Assembly (NCBI RefSeq): GCF_963676685.1
Contig: NC_092344.1
Location: 55,946,830 to 56,010,829 of the forward strand
From: Mytilus edulis
Taxonomy: Eukaryota; Mollusca; Bivalvia; Mytilida; Mytilidae
Length of the DNA stretch: 64,000 nt
Direction: 5' to 3'
The notes beneath the pieces are model-generated. The model saw nothing but the letters and a program-made list of their open reading frames with translations. It was not told the DNA's origin and ran no database searches. Shown piece by piece: positions 47,701 to 58,090 of this stretch (its first letter is position 1; every line of letters starts with the position of its first letter). The translations under genes were made by a program, and so were the position numbers.

Positions 47701-48609
47701 TTTTGGACCCCGATTTGGACCAACTTGAAAACTGGGCCAATAATCAAGAATCTAAGTACATTTTTAGATTCAGCATATCAAAGAACCTAACTGATTCATT
47801 TTTTGTCAAAATCAAACTAAGTTTAATTTTGGACCCTTTGGACCTTAATGTAGACCAATTTGAAAACGGGACCAAAAGTTAAGAATCTACATACACAGTC
47901 ATGACAGTTAGATTCAGCATATCAAAGAACCCCAATTATTCAATTTTAATGAAATCAAACAAAAGTTTAATTTTGGACCCTTTGGGCCCCTTATTATGTT
48001 GGGACCAAAACTCCCAAAATCAAACCTAACCTTTCTTTTATGGTCATAAACCTTGTGTTTAAATTTCATAGATTTCTATTTACTTATACTAACGTTATGG
48101 TGCGAAAACCAAGAAAAATGCTTATTTGGGTCCCTTTTTGGCCCCTAATTCCTAAACTGTTGGGACCTAAACTCCCAAAATCAATACAAACCTTCCTTTT
48201 GTAGTCATTAACATTGTGTTTAAATTTCATTGATTTCTATTTACTTAAACTAATGTTATTGTGCGAAAACCAAGAATAATGCTTATTCGGGGCCATTTTT
48301 GGCCCCTAATTCCTAAACTGTTGAGACCAAAACTCCCAAAATCAATCCCAACCGTTCTTTTGTGGTCATAAACCTTGTGTCAAAATTTCATAGATTTCTA
48401 TTAACTTAAACTAAAGTTATAGTGCGAAAACCAAGAAAATGCTTATTTGGGCCCTTTTTGGCCCCTAATTCCTAAAATGTTGGGACCAAAACTCCCAAAA
48501 TCAATACCAACCTTCCTTTTGTGGTCATAAACCTTGTGTTAAAATTTCATATATTTCCATTCACTTTTACTAAAGTTAGAGTGCGAAAACTAAAAGTATT
48601 CGGACGCCG

Positions 48610-48644
<35 letters not shown>

Positions 48645-51600
48645 AGACGCCAACGTGATAGCAATATACGACGAAAATTTTTTCAAAATTTGCGGTCGTA
48701 TAAAAATCATTCCGCAAAATACTGCATAGGTAATATAGGAACGAGAAACACCAATGCTACAAAATAAGTTTAATTCTAACATGACGTCCTTCAAACGCTT
48801 TGAGTACACACCCGTGGTAAAATATGAATATATTGCCAGTGCTGTTCCGATTGTACTCCCACGTCATATGCTTTTTTATGAATGAGATACCCGACGTCAT
48901 AGAACAATGACGTTAGAATGTAAGCATTTTACTGGAAAATATACGCTTGTGAATCCGAAAATCATCACAAGGAAACATACACAAATGATGCTAAAATGTG
49001 GCAAAAGCCCTTTATTGTACATCATATAAGACATATAAATAAATTATTATTCAAATTCATCCAAAACTGTCTAAATACATTATTTTAAATAGTTTAAGCA
49101 TGTCACTAATGTAGTTTGCTCCGTTCTTTTACGCTAGTTTATTAGTGCGTTTATTTATGGGAACGGCAAATATTTGCCTACACCTAGAGCGCTTCGATCC
49201 AAAAGAATTGCCGTATGTGTCCTATCAGAATCGAAATAATTCATGGGGGCTTGAATATATCTAGATTTTACCACGGGTTGTCCCTTTATGCCGATATTTT
49301 ACCCCTCGCTATCGCTCAGGGGTAAAATATTTGTCATAAAGGGCCAACCCGTGGTAAAATCACGATATATTCAAGCCCCCATGAATTATTTCTTAAATAA
49401 CTGGAGTGAAAAGCCAAATATTTGAGTTCACAACAAAAAGGTCCAGCATTAACTGTCTTTGCCATCAACAATGGACACATGACTCTATATATGTCTTGTG
49501 GATGCCAGCTAGTCTTATTGGATTTATCTTGGCAAACAGTTGGATTTACATTTTGCACATTCTAAGCTCTACACATTGTACTTCTTACTTTGAAAAATGA
49601 CAGATATGCTCATATCTAAAAATAGTACCAAATATTTGTCAAGGGCAATATTGTTTCATTGTGAAGTCAGCATGTAAATCCGTAAATGGTCTGTTTGAAA
49701 ATCAATTACATGCTCTTCCAATATGACACTTAATGTTTAACACCTATTAATCCACCAATTTAAAGACTCAAATATTTATTTTCATTTAATAACAATTGAA
49801 AAATGTCTTGACAATAATCTTAACATAAATGAATAATTTTAATTTTAGGTACCACTAGGCATTCTACCCCTCAATGAAAATAAAACAAGTGAAATGATTG
49901 AGATTTTGAGGTATCTGCAACAATACGTTCCTGGTACAAGATCAGAAGAAGAACTTGCTAAAGAGGATATAAGGTGATTGCTGCTGCGAATTACAGTCTG
50001 GATTCTGTCTAAGTTTAAAAAGAAATGACACATACAGTATAAAAATAATAACACTATGGGCATTGCATTTGCCTTAAAAACTCTTTGTTATAACCAAAAT
50101 TTAATGTATCCTTTTACAGCCTTAAAGGTTCTATACAATGCATCTATTAAGCTAATATTTACCAATTCATATTTACATGAAGCCTGGTATCCCCTTGCTG
50201 TGTAAAGACTTGACAATGTTAATGACCTTTGACATATAATGTTGAAAGATTTAACTCTGTGACCTTTACTTTTGACCTTGAAAATTAAAATAGCTCAAGA
50301 TTTTTCTAAAGATAAAGTATGTCAAAACTCATTAAAAAATTTAGATTCTTGTGTATTCACAAGGGTGGTAAAGTAAATTGTAAGTACCACTGTGCCACTG
50401 ACCTATGACCTTGAACTTCAATATAGTTATAGATTTTCATAAGGACTAAGGAATGGACCATTTAACTTGCAGGGGGCAGGGAATGGTTTTTTCGTAAATA
50501 AAGATTTTGATTCTGAATTTAGAGAAAATAAATAATTTGGCCAGCAAGGGGACAACAAAAAATAGTGGTCCTATTGTATTTATAAGCAATACCTTCCTAA
50601 TGAGTGTCCAAAAGTGCAAATAACTGTAATATTTTTACCTCAAAAATAATTATTTTTTAAAACTATTTTGAAGAGATGAAACTAATGCAGGTCTCAGACC
50701 TATAGCAGTTGGAGGTGATCAGTTGTCTGTAGAGAGAATTAGGTGTGCTCATATGGCCAGACTAGATGGAGACACCCCAGAGGAAAGATTGGAAGGAGTT
50801 TTTGCAATGGTGGAAGATTTCCATGAAAAGATGAACTTTTTGCAGGTTATTTATTTTAGATAGATTGAGTTTTTGAAATTTTTAACCAGGATAAACAATT
50901 TTTTATCCAATTCTGGTGAAATAGATTTTTTTTACTACATTATAAATCAGAAGATGTGGTATGAGTGCCAATGAGACAACTCTGTGTCCATGTCACAATG
51001 TATTTAAAGTTAACAATTGTAAGTCAAAGTATGGCATTCAAAGTTGAGCCTTATACCTAACAACAAACAGCAAGCTGTAAAGGGCACCAAAATTACCAGT
51101 TTAAAACAAATCAAACAAGAAAACCAACTGTCTAATCTATATACACATGAGAAACAAGATACACAAACAAACCACACCCTAAAAACACACCACTGAACAA
51201 CAGGCTCCTGACATAAGACGGGTACATTTAAAGGCAGTTGGTTTAGATGTATAAAAAGGCGCCACCCCTCACCCTTACCTGAAACAGTGGACCTGTATGA
51301 AAAGTTTAGGAAGAAAGATGACAGAGGACAAGTGATAGTATAAAGTACCGGTCAAAAGTTTTCAAGGCATTGGACCAGTGCGAAATTGAATGAGCTATAA
51401 AAAAGTTTAAATCACATTGATACTTTGATATACAGATTTTTTAAAAGAGTATATGAAAGAGATACAAGATAAATTTCATAAAAATCAAAGTTGATTTTGA
51501 AAAGGTATTTAAAATTTTAAACGTGACCATCTGTATTTTATTCAAACAGAAGTTTGTAGCTTTTTTACTTATTTTTTATAACATAATAGGATTGACAGCA

Positions 51601-52838
51601 TTAAACCAAATACCAAAAAACTTCCCCTGGAAATTTTGCTTTAAAACAGTGCATGTCCCATTCCAATTTGCACTGGTCCCATGCCTAGATAAATTTTAAT
51701 CAGTCCCTTTAAAGGTTTGTTGCCCTATGGGATTTGCTTTACAAAGGTTTCCCTGTAACATTTCTATGTATCTAATCCTTTATTTTATACATGTATGTGT
51801 TATTTATTTCAGGTAATTATGGACAAGTTCTATTTGACTACAAGCTGTAGAGATGCTGGAACTCTATATCAGCTCCGAAATCTGATAAATAGACGAAATG
51901 TAGTTACCAAAGTTTCAAAGGATTACCATGCTGATGGTGAATTCATTGATTTAACAACAGAAGCCCATGTAATTGCTGCTGCTTTGAAGCATTTGGAAAT
52001 GAATGATATGTCCAGTAAGTGTCCAAAACTGCCAAAAGGTTTGCACTTGGCAGATGCCCATACACAAAAACATTACATTTTCCAATTATGTGGACAAATT
52101 GTAGATAAACATTTTTTAAATGACATTGAAAGTTCGATTGATAATTTAGAATCAGGGGAAGACACCAACGAATTGCACCAACAGGATGATTATGTTTATA
52201 GTTATGCCACTAATTTCTGCAAGCTGGGAATGCTAAGGAAAATATCTATTTTAGCAACCAGATATGGAGATGGAATTAGGATTCTTCGACACTGGAAGTA
52301 TGCCACACTTCTTTACCATCAGGCACATAAAACTAAATATCGTCTCGAAGGATTTCTTTTAATGGCAGGTGTTAATGCCTTGTACACCCCTAGGCAAAGG
52401 CATGAAGTTATCCATAACCGCTTCATTAACCTCAGGGGTGGAGAAGGTCACAACCTAGATGGCGACTATGTTATGAAACTTCTTAATAAATATGCTAAAC
52501 AAAGAGTAAAGTTACTCGGTCCAAACCATTCAGCAGAAGTGGTAGAAAGAATCGGGAAAACTATGATGGCAATAAATGCCATAGAAGAAAATTTACATTC
52601 CCAATTAAAACTTGCACCAGTATCTGCTTTTCACCGTACACAAAAGCTTGACAAAGATAGAAAAACTTTGGTGAAACAGCTGGTAGATGTGAATGTCTTC
52701 AAGAAAGTACCAGGAAGGGAGCATTCTGCAATTAAACAAGACAAAAAAGATATGTTTCAAAGTATTGACATTAAGGAATTTCAAACATACATCATCCAAA
52801 AAAAGGGAGAGTATGCCTTGCGCAAAAATGCATTTTAA
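38797..52838 (+). CDS. DUF6589-type protein, six exons, 5' end unresolved
   Basis: Exons 38797-38971, 42151-42317, 45261-46551, 49849-49973, 50674-50845 and 51813-52838 (stop TAA) join with GT/AG borders and matching phases to about 985 residues. The first exon holds a C-x2-C pair (CVSC), further Cys and a second pair (CHQC), and a helical stretch follows in exon 2. This zinc-finger-like N-terminus is common in this family. Exon 3 has SILSSAGMNGRG and LSKLGICNSYSTVNRD. Exons 4-6 carry the DUF6589 core: VPLGILPLNENKTSE, GGDQLSVERIR, DFHEKMNFLQ, DAGTLYQLRNLINRRNV, IVDKHF, YRLEGFLLMAGVNALYTPRQ, VIHNRFINLRGGEGHNLDGD and LLGPNHS. The family is expanded in cnidarians and molluscs, its function is unknown, and a mobile-element origin is suspected. 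No start codon is found in the first exon, so an upstream exon or a start inside the DIRS repeat is needed. An AATAAA-like signal follows near 52948. Confidence 0.85.
39194..39363. mobile_element. MITE with CAGTGGCGGATCCAG-type ends and 5-bp target duplication, copy 2
   Basis: The element runs 39199-39358, starting CAGTGGCGGATCCAG and ending in AAATCCGCCTATG (inverse CATAGGCGGATTT). It is flanked by ATAAG on both sides (39194-39198 and 39359-39363). It is the same family as 27010-27164 and again has a 5-bp duplication. It lies in the first intron of the DUF6589 gene. Confidence 0.75.
40225..40350. repeat. Short tandem duplication followed by a poly-C run
   Basis: TGTGAATCATGATTGACAAA with AAAATCAACT occurs twice in tandem (about 40252-40313) and a third partial time, followed by C17 at 40332-40348. 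It is intronic. Confidence 0.8.
41091..41885 (-). repeat. Modular repeat family D, reverse copy with GTC microsatellite
   Basis: It starts TTTATACGACCGAAAAAATT, then TATTGCTATCACGTCGTTGT and a (GTC)n run near 41130-41165. It ends CCTCTGCGGCCGTATCCAGC. These are the two ends of the 46727-48704 element in inverse orientation, with fewer internal modules and long G/T homopolymers at 41410-41560. It lies in intron 1 of the DUF6589 gene. Confidence 0.75.
43385..44235 (-). repeat. Modular repeat family E, four units of about 161 bp
   Basis: The end module is GTCCCCTACCAACGAAGTTG followed by GGACTTTAGGTTTGCACTCT and repeated GTC(C/T)GTC. The motif AAGTTACAGATCAAGTT then recurs at about 43563, 43724, 43886 and 44055. 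The inverse family copy is at 61960-63260, ending GGGGACT. It lies in intron 2 of the DUF6589 gene. Confidence 0.8.
47440..47960 (+). repeat. Tandem array, alternating units of about 125 bp
   Basis: TTTGGACCAACTTGAAAACT and TAGACCAATTTGAAAACGGG type units alternate. Each is followed by GAATCTA(A/C)(G/A)TAC and AGCATATCAAAGAAC, then AAGTTTAATTTTGGACCC. About four units occur in two dimers. Confidence 0.8.
47975..48600 (+). repeat. Tandem array, four units of about 160 bp
   Basis: CTCCCAAAATCAA recurs at about 48011, 48172, 48333 and 48492 (steps 161, 161, 159), each unit with TGGTCATAAACCTTGTGT, TTTCATAGATTTCTATT and GTGCGAAAACCAAGAA. Confidence 0.9.
49233..49392. mobile_element. Palindromic MITE, 160 bp
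   Basis: GAAATAATTCATGGGGGCTT with GAATATAT at the left is exactly inverted at the right end. The arms continue through TTTTACCACGGGTTG, CCTTTATG and ATATTTTACCCCT to a loop around CGCTATCGCT. A related half (ACCCGTGGTAAAATATGAAT) sits at about 48810, so this may be the right part of a larger structure at 48700-49392. It lies in intron 3 of the DUF6589 gene. Confidence 0.75.
50946..51345 (+). repeat. Dispersed repeat family A, longest copy
   Basis: AGAAGATGTGGTATGAGTGC, GTCACAATGTATTTAAAGTT, GTAAGTCAAAGTATGGC, AGCAAGCTGTAAAGGGC, GAAAACCAACTGTCTAATCT, AGGCTCCTGACATAAGACGG and CCCTTACCTGAAAC, in family order. It lies in intron 5 of the DUF6589 gene. Confidence 0.75.
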
Positions 52839-55369
52839 TGTCATATCTATATTTAATTTTATAACTACATTTGTAGCTTAAGCATTAAAATATATCCCTA
52901 TTCTTTAGACAGCTAATATATATAATTCTAAATATAAAGTATAAACAAAATAAATGTTCAAAATTTATTAAATATATAAACAAAAATACAGAAGAGTGAA
53001 GACTGATTTTTTTCAAGACTACCAAAATATAAATCTGATTTTAATTATATGAACATAATAAAGGAACATTTAAAATTGTTCTTTGTTTAGTAAGCTACAA
53101 AAACTAACATTATTTTGAAATCAAATATCTTTAAAATTGTATAAGTGTAGTTTTTTTCCAATGTATCATTTATAGATAATGAAATGTATATCAAATCAAT
53201 ATCACCTTTTTGAAAACTGATGTGCAGTTTTTGGCCATGAATATTAAGTGAATTGCATGTTTTTTCTCTTAAAATGTAGTTCAAGTTATATAAAACTTAA
53301 CAAGAGATTCTTATCATTTTTATTATGTTTTTATCTAAAATCAATTTCAAAGTAAAGTATCCAAGAAGTTTTGGAAACTTGTGCAAAAAACAAATTTTAT
53401 TTTTAATATTTTTTCTAGTTTTACTTCCACCATGCTCATGTTACTAACATGTTGATTATTTAAAGGTTGTACTTGAAATTACTTTTTGAAATTTTATATG
53501 ATGTTTTATGTTTTTTAGTTATTTGAAAGTGTGGATTTATAAAAGAAAATACAGTATACTTTAGTAGCTATACTAGTACAGTGAAATCTGTCTAAACATA
53601 ACTTTGTAGGGACCAGTTTTTGTTCAGTTTTGAAATATAATTGGTTTATTCATGTTCAAATTGCATAATATTTGAAATAACTGAACTTAAAAACATGTTT
53701 TGTGAAGACATTTTTTTTGTTTATACATTGTACTAGGTTCTGTTTAGACAGATTTCACTGTGTACATAAAATAACATTAATAACATTTAATTACACAAAT
53801 AAAAGTATTGTTCTTGTACATTAAATACGTTAAATACTATAGAACTTTTAACAAACAATTGACAGTTATTCATAATAGTACATGATAATCTAACTAAAAC
53901 AATCATGTTGGATTCAATTTGTAAAGAAGGCTATGAACAATACATTTGGAGATTATTATCTTTTTATGTTGTTTTTGTAAAAATAATTTTATAAGTAAAG
54001 TAACCTAGAATTTTTGGAAGTGCACCTCCACCACACTCATGTTGTACTGGAAATAACTTTTTAAAATTTTATATGATGCTTTAAAAATGTTATTTTATCT
54101 GAAGCTTATATTGGATAATAATCCATACTTTATTTTTGGTATATATTTATGTATGTTGTGCTAGGTATCAGTTTTACTTCTCATTTTCATGAAGAACTTT
54201 ACCTGTAGATCATTTTACTTCACAACCTGGTTTGCTCTATGTGATTTAGTTTTTAAGATACATGAAGTAGAAAAATGTTTTTATACCTATATTCTATTAA
54301 GCAACATCTGTCTTTTTTTATATGAGTTAGAATTAAATTATAAAATGTATACTAGATACACTTACAAACATTCAGTTCAAGTTGACTTGTTATTGTTTAA
54401 GTTGTTTGACAGATATTTACAAGTTAAGGAAAATGGAAAATTAAATGTGAAAAATGGTCTTAAATGGGTCAAGTGAAAAAAAGAAAGAATGAAAGATGAG
54501 CTAAAAAATAGTCAATGAGTAGTGGGTGGATCTTTCTTCCTTTCATTATTTTATTACAGATGTCTATTTACAATACAGAATCATTCTGATGTTAAAAAAA
54601 TTCTAAAATGAATAAGAACAAAAAAATAAACTTAACATGTACATATCAATAAAAAAATACATTGTCCAAATTGAGTTAATTATAAAAATTAAAAGCAAAG
54701 AATTGTCTTTCATTGAAATAATACTCATTTTATAAATAATTCACTTCATAAATGTGTTTTTTTTCATCTTTGATTATTTTGGCATGATCAGTAAATATAG
54801 TTTTTGATGTAGTATTTAATTTTTAGTTTTTATGATAAACCTAATTTTGTCATTCTTTGTTACTTTGATGTTTTTGATTTATACTTGTTATACCACTTGT
54901 TGTTTGAAAAAAGTTACCCAAAAAAAATGTCCGTATTCAACTTTTTCACTTTTGGCATTTAAGATGAAAAAATAACGCATTAGCCATCTCTCAGTGACAT
55001 GGCAAAGTTATTATACTCATTAATTCAGTTAATTTTTTGATTGAGCAGTAAAAAACAATTCTAAGTTTTCAATTAGTTTAATTTGTATTTCAAACATTTA
55101 CATTGTATTTATCTGTAATAGATCTGTTATTATAATCACAATTATACTATTTCTATTGTCAGAAACTATTTTGTTATTATAACTTATAAAAATCATAACA
55201 TTCAATCAGATACCTAATAATTATTAGGAGTATGCTTCAATTAAATTATGAAAACCTTCCTTGCTTTTTAGCTATGCCTATAAGAACATTGAAGTTAAAT
55301 TCTCCCTTGTCCTGCTGTAAAGTATTTCTTATCTAAATACCATTGGCTAAAAATGTGCCTTGCCTAGTG
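52839..55369. other. 3' flank of the DUF6589 gene and intergenic DNA
   Basis: Very AT-rich, with a likely 3' UTR in the first few hundred bases. A short inverted pair (ACAGTGAAATCTGTCTAAAC near 53579 and TTTAGACAGATTTCACTGTG near 53743) bounds a small palindrome-ended unit of about 185 bp. No gene was recognised. Confidence 0.5.
53579..53763. mobile_element. Possible small MITE with about 18-bp inverted ends
   Basis: ACAGTGAAATCTGTCTAAAC at the left and the inverse GTTTAGACAGATTTCACTGT at the right, with further inverted matches inward (GTTATATTTCAAAAC-like). It is about 185 bp and has no ORF. The ends resemble CACTG-type termini. Confidence 0.6.
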
Positions 55370-56385
55370 CAGCTAGATATGTCTGCAGATGTCCAATGCT
55401 GAACAGTAAGGTCAAAAATGGACACAATATTCAAGCTTGATGCAGGTCTGAATTTGGATTTTAATTAAATATTTTACAAAAAATAAATGTAGTCAAAAAC
55501 TTGAAATTGGTTAAATAATTTGAATTTATTTTCAATTGTAGTTTTACTCAATACTTAGTCAAACTGTTATATACAAAATGAGTTTTGAGAAAAACCTATA
55601 ATTTGAAAAAATAAAAATGGCCCACCCCCCATCACCAAAAAAAAAATTTACACCCCAAAATTTTTTTTATTCAAAGAAATTTTATTTTGTATAATGTGGT
55701 ACAATTTAAAAGATATCCATACACTTTCACACAAGTTATTGTCTGAAAACTAGAAAAATGTTTCTTTTTGACCCTTTTTTGCCCCTCTTTCCTGAACGGT
55801 TTTGGCAATTACCCCCAAAATCAATCCAAACCTTCTACTTGTGGTATTTAACCTTGTGGTACAATTTTGGAGCAATCAAAAAAGAAGTTATTCACAAGAT
55901 ATTGTGCAGAAACCAGAAAAATGCTCGTTTTGGCCCCTTTTCCCTAAACGAGTGGAACCATCACCCCCAAAACCAATCCCAACCTTCATTTTTGGGTATT
56001 GAACCTTTTGTTGAAGTTTCATAGAGATCCAACCACTTAAAACAAGGAATTATTTGCATTAGGAATAATTTTGAATTCTGGAAAATTGATAAAAATATAT
56101 GAAGAAAAGTAATCCAACTAAATAGGGTTAGCCATGCATGCATGGCTAATGCTAATTTTACTTTCACTATTATTTCGGTATGAACTAACCTACCACCCTT
56201 AGCCATGCACGTATGGCTAACCCTATTTAGTTGGTTTAGTTTTCATCATAATTTTTGTTCAATTTTCCAGAATTGAAAATTATTCTAGATTCAAATAATT
56301 CCTTGTTTTAAAGTAAAGTTATTGTCCGGAAACTAAAATGTCTACGACGACAACGTGATAGCAATATATAAAGGCAAATTTTTAT
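55370..56385 (+). repeat. Modular repeat family D, third copy, interrupted by a MITE
   Basis: The left module (CAGATGTCCAATGCTGAACA, GACACAATATTCAAGCTTGA) and right end (ACGACGACAACGTGATAGCA then ATATA) follow the family D order, with core modules CCCCCAAAATCAATCC between. The copy lacks a long GAC run and is split by the 56041-56307 insertion. Confidence 0.75.
56041..56307. mobile_element. Palindromic MITE inserted at TTAA, piggyBac-like
   Basis: The left end is AACAAGGAATTATTTG and the right end CAAATAATTCCTTGTT, an exact inverse. The arms run about 110 bp through CTGGAAAATTGA and CCAACTAAATAGGGTTAGCC. TTAA is present on both sides (56037-56040 and 56308-56311). Removing the element and one TTAA leaves CCACTTAAAGTAAAGTTATT, which matches the uninterrupted family D order, so an empty site can be read from the sequence. 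No transposase is encoded. Confidence 0.85.
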
Positions 56386-56404
56386 TACACTTATGTTACA
56401 AGTT

Positions 56405-56640
56405 TTTATCATTATACATATATAAATAAGAAGAGGTGGTATGAGTGCCAATCAGACAAATCTCCATCCTAGTCAAAAAGTATTTAAAGTTAAACAATTA
56501 TAGGTCAAAGTATGCCCTCCAACAAGGAGATGTGGCTCACACAGAACAGGAAGCTATAAAGAGCCCCAAAATGACCAGTGAAACACATTCAAACGGGAAA
56601 ACCAACACTCTAATTTATTAACAAAACAAGAAACATCTAT
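56405..56640 (+). repeat. Dispersed repeat family A, copy
   Basis: AAGAAGAGGTGGTATGAGTG, CAAATCTCCATCCTAGTCA, TATTTAAAGTTAAACAATTA, AGATGTGGCTCACACAGAAC, AGGAAGCTATAAAGAGCCCC and GGGAAAACCAACACTCTAAT. Confidence 0.75.
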
Positions 56641-58090
56641 AAAACATTCAAATAAAATTTTCACTTTTGGCATTTAAGATGAAAAAATAACGCCGTAATT
56701 ATCAAAGCTTGTTCTTATGTCCTTATTCTGTACTGTTACACCACAGTTCCAGGTTAGGGGAGGGTAGAGCGCTTAACCATGTTTAACCCTTCCACATTTG
56801 ATATTTGCCTGTCCCTAGTCAGGAGCCTTTACTTGAGTATCCCATCAGATGATCACTTTTAAAAAAAATATTTTTTTTAATAAATTAGACAGATAACAAT
56901 GAATGAATCATACCCTACAACAAGGTCAAGACATCCCCTAGCATCAAGTTTAGTGGTACCATTAATAACCATCAACCAAATTTCACCCTCTTGCTCCACA
57001 CCCTCTATATAGTGCCAACTTGGGTGATGATTTTGTATGATGGTTCTCCTGTGGAAAGCAAGGTAAATTCAAGAAAAGTGACCTTTTATAGCTACATATG
57101 GTATATGTTTTTCTCATGTTTGAAGGCTATATGTTGACCTATAATTGCTTACACTCACTTCATTTGAACTAATGCATAGGCAATCATACAAAATTCTATT
57201 ATTTTATATTCAAGAGTACAACCCAACAGAATTAACTGAAATGATAACAAATATTATTAGACCTCGGTTTGTGCTTTTTAATAATATGAAAGATGGGAAT
57301 AAAGGAGTAGGTTCAGTAAGACCCGTTTTTTGCTCCAAAATATAGCAGTTTTACAAAATTGTGAAATTGTAATCTTTTAGCTATTCATTGGAAAGTAGAA
57401 TGCTTCTGATACATAAATATAGGCTGTTTTTGACAATACAATGTACATATATCAGGTATTAGCAAAATTTAAAGTTATGCTAAATTACTGAAATCTTCAC
57501 TACATATATGTATTTTAACATTTTAGTTAAATTTAAGATGGTTTCCTTCTTAAATAAAAGTGGTCACATTCGTGTTCATTCATAATACTGAAATGTAAGT
57601 TGAATTTGATGATTATACATAACATATATATAAAGGTTGACGATGAACACAGATGCGGCCACTTTCATTTTTGACAAAAACCATCTGAAAAGTGACATTT
57701 TTTGGCATATTTGATATGTTTTTCTTATTTAAGCTTGAATCAGAGCATTTTTAATGACTAAATCTGTTTAAATCTTTCACAAAAATTAATCTAATCAATT
57801 GAAATAGACACTTAAGTGTTTACAAAGTGTCCAAAATATTTCGTTAGATGAACCTGAAATTGGAGGCCAAAATTGGCTCTTACCAGACCTACTCCTTTAA
57901 TAATTTTACAAAATTGTCTAATCACAACTGGTCAATAGTTTCAAAGTAAATAACAAGTTCATTTGAACTGATGGATAGGTGTTTCATTAGCAACATTGTA
58001 ACAATAAGGCTTTTGTTTGTAAATCAGTCTCTGCTAAATAATTGTATCATTGGCAATACTACCACATCTCTTGCTAATGCAAGTTAAGTT
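56641..58090. other. Intergenic between convergent DUF6589 and RecQ genes
   Basis: It includes the dispersed repeat copy at 57668-57870. The last 100-200 bases before 58090 should be the 3' UTR of the RecQ exon. No further gene is seen. Confidence 0.45.
57660..57870 (+). repeat. Dispersed repeat, copy 2 (pairs with 715-925)
   Basis: GACAAAAACCATCTGAAAAG, TTATTTAAGCTTGAAT, AATAGACACTTAAGTGTTTA and GTCCAAAATATTTCGTTAGA. Direct orientation relative to the first copy. Confidence 0.7.

Larger units (their letters stand above)
46727..48704 (+). mobile_element. Modular repeat family D, longest copy, with 14-bp inverted ends
   Basis: TTTATACGACCGCA at 46727-46740 and its inverse TGCGGTCGTATAAA at 48691-48704. 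Inside are a 5' module (GGTTGAACCCTGAACGG), two kinds of tandem arrays (47440-47960 and 47975-48600) and a (GAC)n run at 48603-48640 next to AACGTGATAGCAATATACGA. No protein is recognised. A 142-codon frame through the first array is a by-product of the array. It lies in intron 3 of the DUF6589 gene. Confidence 0.75.

Noticed and set aside
47454..47882. 142-codon frame
   Set aside because: It lies wholly within a tandem array of family D and reflects the repeat period.
54189..54476. 95-codon plus frame after the DUF6589 gene
   Set aside because: AT-rich composition and no motif or splice support. Chance opening is likely.
55758..56024. 88-codon plus frame
   Set aside because: It lies inside family D core modules and is interrupted by the TTAA MITE.
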